From contig JBQDFP010000005.1 in NCBI GenBank assembly GCA_052085365.1, positions 1 to 64,000 of the forward strand: DNA of 64,000 nucleotides. The letters are read 5' to 3'. The notes under the pieces are model-generated. The model made no database searches and was not told where the DNA came from. It was given only the letters and a program-made list of their open reading frames with translations. This stretch comes from Canibacter sp052085365. GTDB lineage: Bacteria; Actinomycetota; Actinomycetes; Actinomycetales; Microbacteriaceae. Below, one piece after another: positions 1-8,119 of the stretch (the first letter of the stretch is position 1; each line of letters starts with the position of its first letter). The position numbers were made by a program, and so were the translations under genes.

Positions 1-1443
1 ATTTGAGGTTGCAGTTTTGCCTCCTTTTGCCCAGTCGTGCGTGTGGTCTATTTCGCATTGGGTAGGCGGGGCAAGGCAGCCTGGGAAGCGACAGTGTCGG
101 TCACGTGCAATGATGTGTCGGCGGATTGCAGCTGTTGGTTCATAATTGTCCGTTGTGACGACCTGACCTTTACGGTCTACAAAGATACGGTTCCAGCTCC
201 GTGCATCTGCCGCAAAGAACCTTGTGATTTCAGGGTCGATATGGCCGTAACCTTCAAGCTCCGCCAACATTTCGGCTTCCGCATGTGGGGCATTGGCACC
301 CTCGTTAAAGTTGCGACCAGTGTGTGTCACGGCGGTCACGGGAACAGTCATATGTATTTTGCCAGCAATGCCGTACCCGAAGGGATCTCCGGTGCGATCA
401 TTGGTCCGTTGAGATGCAGACGCGAGCAGAAACTCGGCGAAGACGTCAGCACGAGCCTGACCGAGTGTGCGGCTGTCAGTCACCAGCGGGGGAGCCTCGT
501 GAAGATTTTCTGGCGCCTCAGGGCTGCAGTTGGGTAGGGGTTGGAGTGTTTGTTTGGCTATTCGAGTCAGCCGATCAAGCGCGGCGTACGCAAGCGGTGC
601 GGGCAAAATCGCACTCAGTATCGCCATACCGTCTTCTGTGTCAGTCGCCCACACGCGTCGCTCCTCATACGCACGTTTGGTGAACTCTTGAGCGCATTCG
701 GGCGCAAGCTGCGCGACAAGTTTTGGAAGACGTCGTTTTAATCGCCCGGCCGTGCAGTTCTCAGCAATCTCAATTGCGGCAGTGCAGTAATGAGGCTTCT
801 GCGATGGGGTTAACCCTAAGCCGGCACGGGCGATTTCTCGGGCATGTGCGAATGTAATTTTGCCGTCAGTCATCTTGTCGAGAACCTGCGGAAGTTCTTG
901 CGTAATTTGATAGGCGTAGCCGATATTTGTGCTGATGGTTGTATCGCTGGTGTGTGTCTTCACTGCAATCTGGTTCGCAGCTGAGAGCACACCCAGGCCC
1001 TGAGTGTGTGAGTCTGTAGCGTCGTCTGCAAAGGACTGTGGGACTTCTGCCAGCAGACGGGTTTCAACAGCCTCGAGGGCGCGCTTGGCTCGCGCGATGA
1101 CCATGAGTCGTTCAGTGATGTCGTGGACGCGATCTGACGCTGAATAACGTTCCACGCCCTGTGATGTGGAAACAGAATCACCGACTGACACGAGCTGCTG
1201 AGACGTGAGGACTTGAACAAATGCGTCGACTGTATTCGACAGATTCGATGCCCAGAACGATTCAACTTGATCGCTGAACTGCAGGTGTTCATGTGGATCG
1301 TGGACGATACTTGAAGAATCTTCTACGAGAAACTCGTCCCAAATGACTTCCCCATATACTTCAGCCTCGGCTTCGAGAATCGCCAATTCGTCTGCCCATG
1401 CAGCGCTAGCTATTTCATCTTCAGAGGAGTGGTCGGGGGTCAT
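1..1443 (-). CDS. DUF222 / HNH endonuclease domain protein, 3' end cut by the window edge
   Basis: An uninterrupted reading frame of 481 codons runs from the ATG at 1443 to base 1 with no stop, so the C-terminus lies outside the window. The N-terminal ~400 residues are the helical DUF222 type usually fused to HNH nucleases in actinomycetes. The HNH core is visible at the end: HIIARDRHCRFPGC (443-456), then CEIDHTHDW (463-471), with zinc-type cysteines C451, C456 and C463 and the DH catalytic pair at 466-467. The window ends at the conserved GGxTxxxN asparagine (N481), so the last third of the HNH fold is not seen. A TAGTCT hexamer ends six bases before the ATG with no Shine-Dalgarno, suggesting a leaderless start. 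Such proteins are multicopy in actinomycete genomes and their role is unsettled; nuclease activity is inferred from the motif only. Confidence 0.9.
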   Translation of the reverse strand, partial: MTPDHSSEDEIASAAWADELAILEAEAEVYGEVIWDEFLVEDSSSIVHDPHEHLQFSDQVESFWASNLSNTVDAFVQVLTSQQLVSVGDSVSTSQGVERYSASDRVHDITERLMVIARAKRALEAVETRLLAEVPQSFADDATDSHTQGLGVLSAANQIAVKTHTSDTTISTNIGYAYQITQELPQVLDKMTDGKITFAHAREIARAGLGLTPSQKPHYCTAAIEIAENCTAGRLKRRLPKLVAQLAPECAQEFTKRAYEERRVWATDTEDGMAILSAILPAPLAYAALDRLTRIAKQTLQPLPNCSPEAPENLHEAPPLVTDSRTLGQARADVFAEFLLASASQRTNDRTGDPFGYGIAGKIHMTVPVTAVTHTGRNFNEGANAPHAEAEMLAELEGYGHIDPEITRFFAADARSWNRIFVDRKGQVVTTDNYEPTAAIRRHIIARDRHCRFPGCLAPPTQCEIDHTHDWAKGGKTATSN

Positions 1444-1449
1444 ATCTTC

Positions 1450-1455
1450 AGACTA
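1450..1455 (-). promoter_or_regulatory. -10 hexamer TAGTCT, leaderless start of DUF222/HNH gene
   Basis: The hexamer reads TAGTCT on the reverse strand and is followed by six bases and the ATG. No Shine-Dalgarno sequence fits in that space. The -35 is not recognisable. Confidence 0.45.
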
Positions 1456-1613
1456 TTTCGGACCACCGACATTTATTGATGGCGTCTTATGGCTGTGATT
1501 CGAGTGGCCAAACCTGAATTTGTTATCGTATTGCACTCTCAGGACCATTGTGATGATGAACGCCGGCTTATTAAGCTTCATGTCATACTGCCAAGGAGAT
1601 CATAGGAGATTCA

Positions 1614-2714
1614 ATGTCGGTAGAAATTGCAGAGCGTATAGACAGCCTGGCGTCCAAAATTAAGAAGCAGCAAGCGTCAATTGAGACAGAAGAAGCCACA
1701 AAAAATGCGTTTGTAATGCCGTTTATCTCGTTAGTCCTTGGGTATGACGTGTTTAATCCCAATGAAGTAATACCAGAATTTACTGCTGACGTTGGGACTA
1801 AAAAAGGCGAAAAAGTTGATTACGCGATTGTTAAAGACGGCGTAGTCCAGATTTTGATTGAATGTAAAAACATTGGAGCTCCGCTCAACATAAAGCACGC
1901 ATCCCAGTTGTTTCGTTACTTTGCTGTCGCAAATGCGAGGATTGCGGTCCTAACGAACGGAGATGAATACCAATTCTTCACTGATCTTGATCGTCCCAAC
2001 CGAATGGATGAAAAACCTTTCTTGGTGATCGAAGTTTCAGATATGGATTCCGCACTTATACCGGAAATTAAGAAGTTGACGAAAGATGCCTTCGACGTGG
2101 AATCAATTGTCAATGCTGCGGAAGAGCTCAAATATGTAGGTGAACTCAAACGTGTGCTTGCTGCACAGTTTGCTTCACCAGACAGTGACTGGGTGAAGTC
2201 ACTTGCTTCTAGAATCTACGAGGGGCCTTTCACACAACGTGTGCGTGACCAGTTCACCGGACTCGTAGCTAAGGCGACAGCGCAATTTCTCAATGACCGT
2301 GTGAACGACAGGTTAAAGGCGGCGCTTGGCGGACAAGTACCGACGGATGATGAGTCGATTTCCTCGCCTGAGGCAAGCGAACAAGTGGCCGAAGCTTCGG
2401 TTGAAAACGCTCAAAAGAAAAGTGGTATTGAAACTACGCTCGAGGAAATAGAAGGCTTTCAGATCGTGCGGGCGATTGCTTGCAGTGAAGTAATTCCATC
2501 CAGAATCGCGAAGCGCGATACTAAAACATACTTTGGGGTTCTTCTTGATGACAATAATCGACGTCCCTTAGCCCGACTCTGGTTTAACACCTCACAAAAA
2601 TACATCGGAGTGTTCGACTCAGAGAAGAATGAAACTCGCCATCCAATTGAGACCCTTGACGAGATTTATAAATTTGCAGAGCAAATCCGTGCGGCTGTCC
2701 ATTACTACGAGTGA
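1614..2714 (+). CDS. Orphan HsdR-N-like PD-(D/E)xK nuclease (type I restriction R N-terminal domain protein)
   Basis: 366 residues, starting at ATG 1614 behind two purine-rich ribosome-binding stretches (AAGGAGAT and AGGAG). The N-terminal half carries the HsdR_N/PD-(D/E)xK pattern: E27, then KVDYA with D69, then ILIECK with E83 and K85, followed by a QLFRYF motif (Q98...Y102) like the QxxxY motif of type I R subunits. Residues ~240-270 are an acidic linker, and a C-terminal module (~275-366) resembles the tail of COG4748-type proteins. There is no helicase domain, and no hsdM or hsdS lies beside it, so it is not a complete restriction enzyme. Codon use is visibly AT-richer than its neighbours (many AAA, ATA, AAT), suggesting acquisition. 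A defence role is plausible but not shown; nuclease activity is inferred from the motif. Confidence 0.8.
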   Translation: MSVEIAERIDSLASKIKKQQASIETEEATKNAFVMPFISLVLGYDVFNPNEVIPEFTADVGTKKGEKVDYAIVKDGVVQILIECKNIGAPLNIKHASQLFRYFAVANARIAVLTNGDEYQFFTDLDRPNRMDEKPFLVIEVSDMDSALIPEIKKLTKDAFDVESIVNAAEELKYVGELKRVLAAQFASPDSDWVKSLASRIYEGPFTQRVRDQFTGLVAKATAQFLNDRVNDRLKAALGGQVPTDDESISSPEASEQVAEASVENAQKKSGIETTLEEIEGFQIVRAIACSEVIPSRIAKRDTKTYFGVLLDDNNRRPLARLWFNTSQKYIGVFDSEKNETRHPIETLDEIYKFAEQIRAAVHYYE

Positions 2715-2769
2715 GTTTCGAAATAAGAGCTTGGGCGAAAAGATGATGTAGCGACTGCGGAGTAGCGCG

Positions 2770-3249
2770 CTACTCTTCGTCGGTTATGTCAAGGCGGGTG
2801 GCGTGAAAGTGCCGCAGAAGGTCGTCGCCGGTCAACATGAGCGCGACACCGTGAGCTCCGCCGCCCATCGATATTTCACCGTGTGGAATATGGTTATCCG
2901 CATAAACTGGAAGCGGTGTTTTCGTCCCAAACGGGGTGATCGTGCCGCGTGGAAAGCCAGTAACTTCGTAAGCTTCCTCAGCTGATGGCATCACAGCCCG
3001 GTTCACACCCAGCGCTGTACGGAATTTCTTCCACGAAATCTTGCGACCCCCAGGCACAAGCACGATCGCATAGTGATGGCCGGGTAGTCGCACAACCATC
3101 GATTTAATGATCTGGCCTGGCGAGATACCGCGCCGCGTAGCGGATTCTTGCAGCGATGAAGCGGGGCCGTGAGTTCGTACTTCATGACTGAGGCCTGACT
3201 CAGCAATAGCCGCAGTCGCGGGTGTCTGTGACTTGTCATCCGCGTGCAT
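2770..3249 (-). CDS. YbaK/EbsC-family aminoacyl-tRNA deacylase
   Basis: 159 residues, the usual length for YbaK/ProX-type editing proteins, which hydrolyse mischarged tRNAs (for YbaK, Cys-tRNAPro) in the cytoplasm. The conserved lysine sits in GQIIKSMVV (K49), and the glycine-rich IPHGEISMGGGAHG stretch near the C-terminus is typical. The gene follows the Bax-inhibitor-like gene by 18 bases on the same strand. No Shine-Dalgarno is seen, but an AT-rich TATATAAA stretch lies just upstream of the ATG, so it may have its own leaderless promoter. The stop codon sits inside a perfect 16-base palindrome (2760-2775). Substrate specificity within the family cannot be read from sequence. Confidence 0.9.
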   Translation of the reverse strand: MHADDKSQTPATAAIAESGLSHEVRTHGPASSLQESATRRGISPGQIIKSMVVRLPGHHYAIVLVPGGRKISWKKFRTALGVNRAVMPSAEEAYEVTGFPRGTITPFGTKTPLPVYADNHIPHGEISMGGGAHGVALMLTGDDLLRHFHATRLDITDEE

Positions 3250-3267
3250 ACGTGTTTTATATATCGC

Positions 3268-4113
3268 CTAGTCGCTGCCGCGCAGAATGGCAAGCAGGCG
3301 AAGAATTTCAACGTATAGCCAAATGAGCGTCACCATGAGACCGAACGCGGCTGACCAGCCGAACTTGTCATCAACTTGACGTGCCACACCATTCTGAATC
3401 ATCTCGAAGTCCATGACTAGGCTGTAGGCCGCAAGAAGAATCGCGAGAGCACCGATGATGAGACCAAGCGGGATACCAAAAATAGTTGCTCCACGCATGC
3501 CCCACGGGTCACTTGAAACACCCGTCAGCATGAGCACAATATTGACAACTGAGAAGGCTGCGTAGCCGATAATCGCCACCATGAAAATCTTGTTCATGCG
3601 TGAGCTGGTGCGGATCTTTCCGCTGCGGAAGAGCAATAGCGTTGCTCCGAAAACAATCAGCGTGCCAATGACCGCTTGTGAAACGATACCCGACCACTGT
3701 GCGTTAAAAATGCCAGAAATGCCACCTAGAAAAAGCCCCTGTACCGCGGCATACAGCATGATGAGAGGAACACTCGGGCTCTTCTTGAATGCATTCACAA
3801 GACCGAGCACGAGACCGACGATCGCTGCGGGCAAAGCAAGAATTGGCATGAACCAACCGACTGCTGCGGTTGCAAGTAGAACAATAAAGAGAAGCGCTGT
3901 TTTCTGGACAGTGCCCTCGATGGTCATCGGGTTCGTGGAACCAGCGGTGGCGTCGGCTCCGGGAAGGCCGGGAGCTTGGCTAGCGGGAGGAGCCTGCTGA
4001 GTGCTCTGGGCGCCTCGTGTCGCAGATGGCTGATCGTAAAGTGCGCGCAGTTCTTCTGCGGTCAACGTTTTATTTTTAAACGCTGGCATGTTGTTCATCG
4101 CCGGGTTGCTCAT
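3268..4113 (-). CDS. Bax inhibitor-1/YccA-family membrane protein
   Basis: 281 residues from ATG 4113, which has a GAAGGGAA ribosome-binding site. A longer in-frame start at 4287 would overlap the divergent gene and is rejected. The cytoplasmic N-terminus (~1-70) is rich in Ala, Gln and Pro; about seven hydrophobic segments follow from residue ~72. The loop MDFEMIQNGVA near the sixth to seventh segments is characteristic of the actinobacterial Bax1-I branch. Members are integral membrane proteins linked to ion (Ca2+/H+) leak in the few cases studied; the role here is unknown. A TAGACT -10 hexamer lies on the same strand at 4152-4157, giving a leader of about 30 bases. Confidence 0.88.
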   Translation of the reverse strand: MSNPAMNNMPAFKNKTLTAEELRALYDQPSATRGAQSTQQAPPASQAPGLPGADATAGSTNPMTIEGTVQKTALLFIVLLATAAVGWFMPILALPAAIVGLVLGLVNAFKKSPSVPLIMLYAAVQGLFLGGISGIFNAQWSGIVSQAVIGTLIVFGATLLLFRSGKIRTSSRMNKIFMVAIIGYAAFSVVNIVLMLTGVSSDPWGMRGATIFGIPLGLIIGALAILLAAYSLVMDFEMIQNGVARQVDDKFGWSAAFGLMVTLIWLYVEILRLLAILRGSD

Positions 4114-4260
4114 CTGGCCGGGTTCCCTTCGGTCTTTTGGGCAGGAACTCCAGTCTAATGAAACGAGACTGAAAGTTGGGCCTATACGTAGGTAATCTCG
4201 CCCGCAGTTTCGCCCACAGCCGATCTGAACACACCTGGTCTTTCGCTCAGTCGCAGTGAC

Positions 4261-4266
4261 TACACT
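4261..4266 (+). promoter_or_regulatory. -10 hexamer TACACT, leaderless start of glycerophosphodiesterase gene
   Basis: TACACT is followed by seven bases and then ATG 4274, with no Shine-Dalgarno. This supports the ATG at 4274 over the GTG at 4256, which would lie upstream of the predicted transcript start. Confidence 0.5.
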
Positions 4267-4273
4267 AAACGTC

Positions 4274-5389
4274 ATGCTTTCACGCACCCCAGCAGAACAG
4301 ATTCACCCCCAAACCCATGGGTTACGTGACGCCCAGAGTGCGTCAGGTGCGGCGTCAAGACCCAGGCGTGTGCCCGCAATAATCGCGCATCGAGGTGCGA
4401 GTGGGTACCGACCTGAACATACAGAGGCGGCCTATCGCCTCGCGTTTGAACTCGGCGCCGATGCAGTAGAACCTGATGTTGTGCCGACGCTTGATGGTGT
4501 GCTCGTAGTACGTCATGAAAATGAAATTTCGACCACCACTGATATTGCTGACCATCCTGAATTTCGTGACCGAAAAACGACGAAAACGATTGAAGGTCAG
4601 CGCATAACTGGGTGGTTCACCGAAGATTTCACCTGGGATGAACTGTCGACGTTGCGATGCCGCGAGCGATTGCAGCATATTCGAGCCGCAAACCGAAAAT
4701 ATGACGGTGTCTATCCAATGCTTCGCCTTCGAGATGTTCTCGCGATAGTTGGAGAAGAGCAAGAGCGGGCGGATCGAGAGCTACGGATTGTTATTGAGGT
4801 GAAGCACGCGAGCTATTTCGCAGATAGTGGGTTCCACATGGCTCGCCTTGTCGCGAGAGAGATCCGTCGCGCGGGGTGGGAAGACCGCGATTCAAATATG
4901 GTGTTTGAATCTTTTGAACTCGGAGTTCTGCGAGACTTTCACGAGCTCGGACTTACGAGCCCGCGCGTGTTTCTTGCTGAAGATGAAGGTTCGCCGGCTG
5001 ATGCTGGTCGTGGAGAGATGCCAAAGAAGCCGTTCGCGTGGTTTCGTTCACGCAGGGGCCTCAAATTTTTGTCAGCGTATGTTGACGGAATTAGCGTGCG
5101 TAAGGGCAATGCCCTACAGAAACGGTTTTTAAAAAAGCGACCAGTCGTCAGCAGCCTCGTTCGAGACGCACACATATACGGTTTAGACGTGTATGTGTGG
5201 ACACTGCGGCCCGAGAATGTGTTCTTAGAGCCAGGGTTTCGTCGTTTGCGAGGGATCTCGCACTGGGGAAACTGGCAAGAAGAGTTCGCTTTGTTCATGC
5301 GTTCCGGAGTGGCTGGCGTCTTTGCAGATCAGCCAGATCTGGCGGTTGCGATTCGAGAGTTGGGTCGAACAGGACGCGGCAACGTCTAG
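4274..5389 (+). CDS. Glycerophosphodiester phosphodiesterase family protein
   Basis: 371 residues from ATG 4274. The GDPD TIM-barrel fold is marked by AHRGASGYRPEHT (catalytic H39, R40), EPDV (metal ligands E66, D68) and the second catalytic histidine in VRHENE (H81). The insertion after strand 3 (residues ~85-150) is of the GlpQ type. Enzymes of this class release glycerol-3-phosphate and an alcohol from glycerophosphodiesters. No signal peptide or lipobox is evident at the chosen start, so a cytoplasmic protein is likely. It is divergent from the Bax-inhibitor gene and followed by pcrA after 52 bases. A GTG 18 bases upstream is an alternative start. Confidence 0.9.
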   Translation: MLSRTPAEQIHPQTHGLRDAQSASGAASRPRRVPAIIAHRGASGYRPEHTEAAYRLAFELGADAVEPDVVPTLDGVLVVRHENEISTTTDIADHPEFRDRKTTKTIEGQRITGWFTEDFTWDELSTLRCRERLQHIRAANRKYDGVYPMLRLRDVLAIVGEEQERADRELRIVIEVKHASYFADSGFHMARLVAREIRRAGWEDRDSNMVFESFELGVLRDFHELGLTSPRVFLAEDEGSPADAGRGEMPKKPFAWFRSRRGLKFLSAYVDGISVRKGNALQKRFLKKRPVVSSLVRDAHIYGLDVYVWTLRPENVFLEPGFRRLRGISHWGNWQEEFALFMRSGVAGVFADQPDLAVAIRELGRTGRGNV

Positions 5390-5426
5390 GAACGCCGGTA
5401 TCAGCATAGGTGTCAGTGGTGACGCC

Positions 5427-5432
5427 TAGACT
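5427..5432 (+). promoter_or_regulatory. -10 hexamer TAGACT, leaderless start of pcrA
   Basis: TAGACT is followed by nine bases and the ATG of pcrA, with no Shine-Dalgarno in between. Confidence 0.5.
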
Positions 5433-5441
5433 GGTGACATC

Positions 5442-7970
5442 ATGAGCGACTATGAACTTTTCTCTCCTGACGGTGCACCGATCGCCTCGTCTAACGCTTT
5501 TTCAGCGCAAGACCCATTACTTGATGGGCTCAACCCTGAACAGCGTCGTGCCGTCGAATCGCGCACTGACGCGCTGCTGATTGTCGCGGGCGCTGGCTCC
5601 GGAAAGACCCGGGTATTAACGCACCGGATTGCTCACTTGATTCGAGAGAAAGAGGCGTGGCCGAGTGAAATACTCGCAATCACCTTTACGAACAAGGCTG
5701 CAACCGAAATGCGTGATCGCGTGCAGGAGCTGCTTGGTTCGGCTGCTGAAGGTATGTGGATCAGTACATTCCACTCAGCGTGTGTGCGTATTTTGCGGCG
5801 TGAGGCCGAACGTTTCGGCTACGTGGCAGGCTTCACGATCTATGACAGCGCTGACAGCCGTGCCCTGCTTAAGCGCATTATTAAAGGCAATGAGGCTGAT
5901 ACCTACGGGTTTACTCCAGCTAACGCTGGTGCAAAGATTTCACGCTTGAAAAATGAGCTCACTGACGCTGACGCGTATGCGGCGAAAGCGAGCGAGAGTG
6001 ACCCGCGGGAACGCATTTTTATTGAGATTTTTCGTGCCTATCAGAGTGAGCTCCGTCGTGCACGCGCATTCGATTTTGACGACCTCATTGGCGAGACGGT
6101 ACACCTGTTCCGCTCCTTCCCTGAAGTAGCGGCTCGCTATCAGAGGCGCTTTCGACACGTGCTTGTTGATGAGTATCAGGATACGAACCACGCACAATAC
6201 TCGCTCATTCGAGAGCTCACGAAACCGATTCGCGCAGAGCAGGTAGACCGGCTTACGCCACCGGCTCGTGGCCGCGAGCTTGATGCCAATGGTGAGATCA
6301 CCGGGGCACAACTGACAGTGGTGGGCGATTCTGACCAGTCCATTTATGCGTTCCGTGGCGCTGATATTCGAAATATTGTCGAGTTTGAGCGTGACTTCCC
6401 GGGTGCCGAAGTAGTGAAACTCGAACAAAACTATCGTTCAACTCAGACCATTTTGAGCGCTGCGAACGCGGTCATTTCGGGAAACTTCGATCGTCAAGAG
6501 AAAAACCTGTGGACAGACCAGGGGCAGGGCAACCAAATCGTTGGTTTCACCGGGTATTCGCAGCATGATGAGGCCCGATTCGTTGCCGACGAGATCGAAA
6601 CCATGCATCGTGATGGTCTCGCGTATAGCGATATTGCGGTGTTCTATCGCACGAACGCGCAAACCCGTGCATTAGAAGAACTGTTGATGCGAGGCGCTAT
6701 CCCGTATCGGGTGCTCGGCGGCACGAAATTTTATGAGCGAGCCGAGATTAAGGACGCGGTCGCGTATCTCACTTCGCTCGCAAACCCGTATGACCCGATC
6801 TCATGGTCACGCTTACTCGGCGCACCCAAGAGAGGGATTGGACCGATGGCTGAGGCACAGTTAGCGAACTTTGCTGAAGCGCACGAGATCTCGTTTATTG
6901 AAGCCATGACTCGAGCTGAAGAGCTCTCATTTGGGCCAAAAGTTCGCAGCACAATTCTGTCATTGGGACAATTCTTGCAGCGCACCGCAGATGCTGCGGC
7001 CGGGGGCGGCCAAGAACGGCCCGAGCGTAAACCTGCGCCGGTCGCGGACATTCTTCGCGCAGTTCTTGAAGAGACCGGTTTTCTTGAGTCGCTGCGCGCT
7101 AAGCGCGACCCGCAGGACGAAGCTCGTGCCGAAAACCTTGAAGAGTTCGTCTCGGTTGCGAAAGAATTCGATGTGCAGCACCCGGATGCAGGGTTAATCG
7201 AGTTTCTCACTGAAGTGAGCCTGGTAGCCGCAGTTGATGAACTCGACGATGAGAGCGGAACGGTGTCGCTTATGACGTTGCACACCGCCAAGGGACTTGA
7301 ATTCCCCGTGGTCTTCTTAACTGGCGTGGAAGAGGGGCTCTTGCCTCACCAAATGTCGCTCGACGAAGCCGGCGGAATCTCTGAAGAGCGCCGTCTGATG
7401 TATGTCGGCATTACCCGTGCGCGTAAGCAGCTTTACCTGTCACTGGCGAGCACACGATCGCAATACGGAGATATATCAGCGGCGCTACCGTCTCGATTCC
7501 TGCAAGAAATCCCGTCTGAACTGATCGACTGGAGACAGTCGCCAGGAGAAGTGACGAGCTTTGGCGGCACACAGTCACGTGCGCTGAATTCCAGCCGTGG
7601 TGGCGGCTTCTCTTCACGTTCGCGCGGTGGTTCGAGTGTGAGTTTTGCTGAGAATTCACGGCCCGATCATGGCCGTGGCGGTGAAGCCATGAAAAGCGCA
7701 CTCGATCAGTGGCGAGAACGCAAAGCAAAAGCGAAGGCGGCTCTCGAGTCGGGTGAAGGATTTCCGAACACGATCGTTGGCAGCGTGCAAGATAACGGTG
7801 ACCTGGAACTCGAACCCGGCGACCGCCTCCGTCACGAACAGTACGGCGACGGTACGGTCGATCGAGTCACGGGCGCAGGCACGAAACGGGTCGCGCACGT
7901 GACCTTTGACGGCGGTCGTGAGCGGAAACTGCTCATCAAGCTTGCACCGATCACAAAACTCGAGCAGTAA
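5442..7970 (+). CDS. pcrA: ATP-dependent DNA helicase PcrA/UvrD
   Basis: 842 residues, a superfamily 1A 3'-5' helicase acting in nucleotide excision repair and in removal of stalled transcription or recombination complexes. Motifs in order: Walker A AGAGSGKT (49-56), DEYQDTN (~243-249, motif II), QNYRS (motif IV), and LHTAKGLEFPVVFLTG with LLPHQ (motif V region). A Gly/Arg/Ser-rich linker from ~690 leads to a C-terminal GDRLRHEQYGDGTV domain (~790-842), the Tudor-like module by which PcrA binds RNA polymerase. It is longer than Bacillus PcrA (~740) mainly through the linker, as is common in actinomycetes. It precedes sucCD. Confidence 0.97.
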   Translation: MSDYELFSPDGAPIASSNAFSAQDPLLDGLNPEQRRAVESRTDALLIVAGAGSGKTRVLTHRIAHLIREKEAWPSEILAITFTNKAATEMRDRVQELLGSAAEGMWISTFHSACVRILRREAERFGYVAGFTIYDSADSRALLKRIIKGNEADTYGFTPANAGAKISRLKNELTDADAYAAKASESDPRERIFIEIFRAYQSELRRARAFDFDDLIGETVHLFRSFPEVAARYQRRFRHVLVDEYQDTNHAQYSLIRELTKPIRAEQVDRLTPPARGRELDANGEITGAQLTVVGDSDQSIYAFRGADIRNIVEFERDFPGAEVVKLEQNYRSTQTILSAANAVISGNFDRQEKNLWTDQGQGNQIVGFTGYSQHDEARFVADEIETMHRDGLAYSDIAVFYRTNAQTRALEELLMRGAIPYRVLGGTKFYERAEIKDAVAYLTSLANPYDPISWSRLLGAPKRGIGPMAEAQLANFAEAHEISFIEAMTRAEELSFGPKVRSTILSLGQFLQRTADAAAGGGQERPERKPAPVADILRAVLEETGFLESLRAKRDPQDEARAENLEEFVSVAKEFDVQHPDAGLIEFLTEVSLVAAVDELDDESGTVSLMTLHTAKGLEFPVVFLTGVEEGLLPHQMSLDEAGGISEERRLMYVGITRARKQLYLSLASTRSQYGDISAALPSRFLQEIPSELIDWRQSPGEVTSFGGTQSRALNSSRGGGFSSRSRGGSSVSFAENSRPDHGRGGEAMKSALDQWRERKAKAKAALESGEGFPNTIVGSVQDNGDLELEPGDRLRHEQYGDGTVDRVTGAGTKRVAHVTFDGGRERKLLIKLAPITKLEQ

Positions 7971-8119
7971 CATCTGGGACCGCATAGCCGGCGCATACGA
8001 GTGAATTCAGCTGAAATACAACGGACTACGATGGTAAGCTAGCTTTCGTGCGTCCATTTATCAGTGGACGTTGGAATAGGTCACCGGCGCCCCAACCAGG
8101 CGCCGAAAACTCTGATTGG

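Noticed and set aside
37..537. Open frames on the plus strand in the first 1.3 kb
   Set aside because: They lie opposite the clearly coding DUF222/HNH frame, which has protein motifs and runs through the whole stretch.
4114..4287. Longer start for the Bax-inhibitor gene
   Set aside because: The extension covers the divergent promoter and start of the glycerophosphodiesterase gene; ATG 4113 has a ribosome-binding site and a -10 at proper distance.
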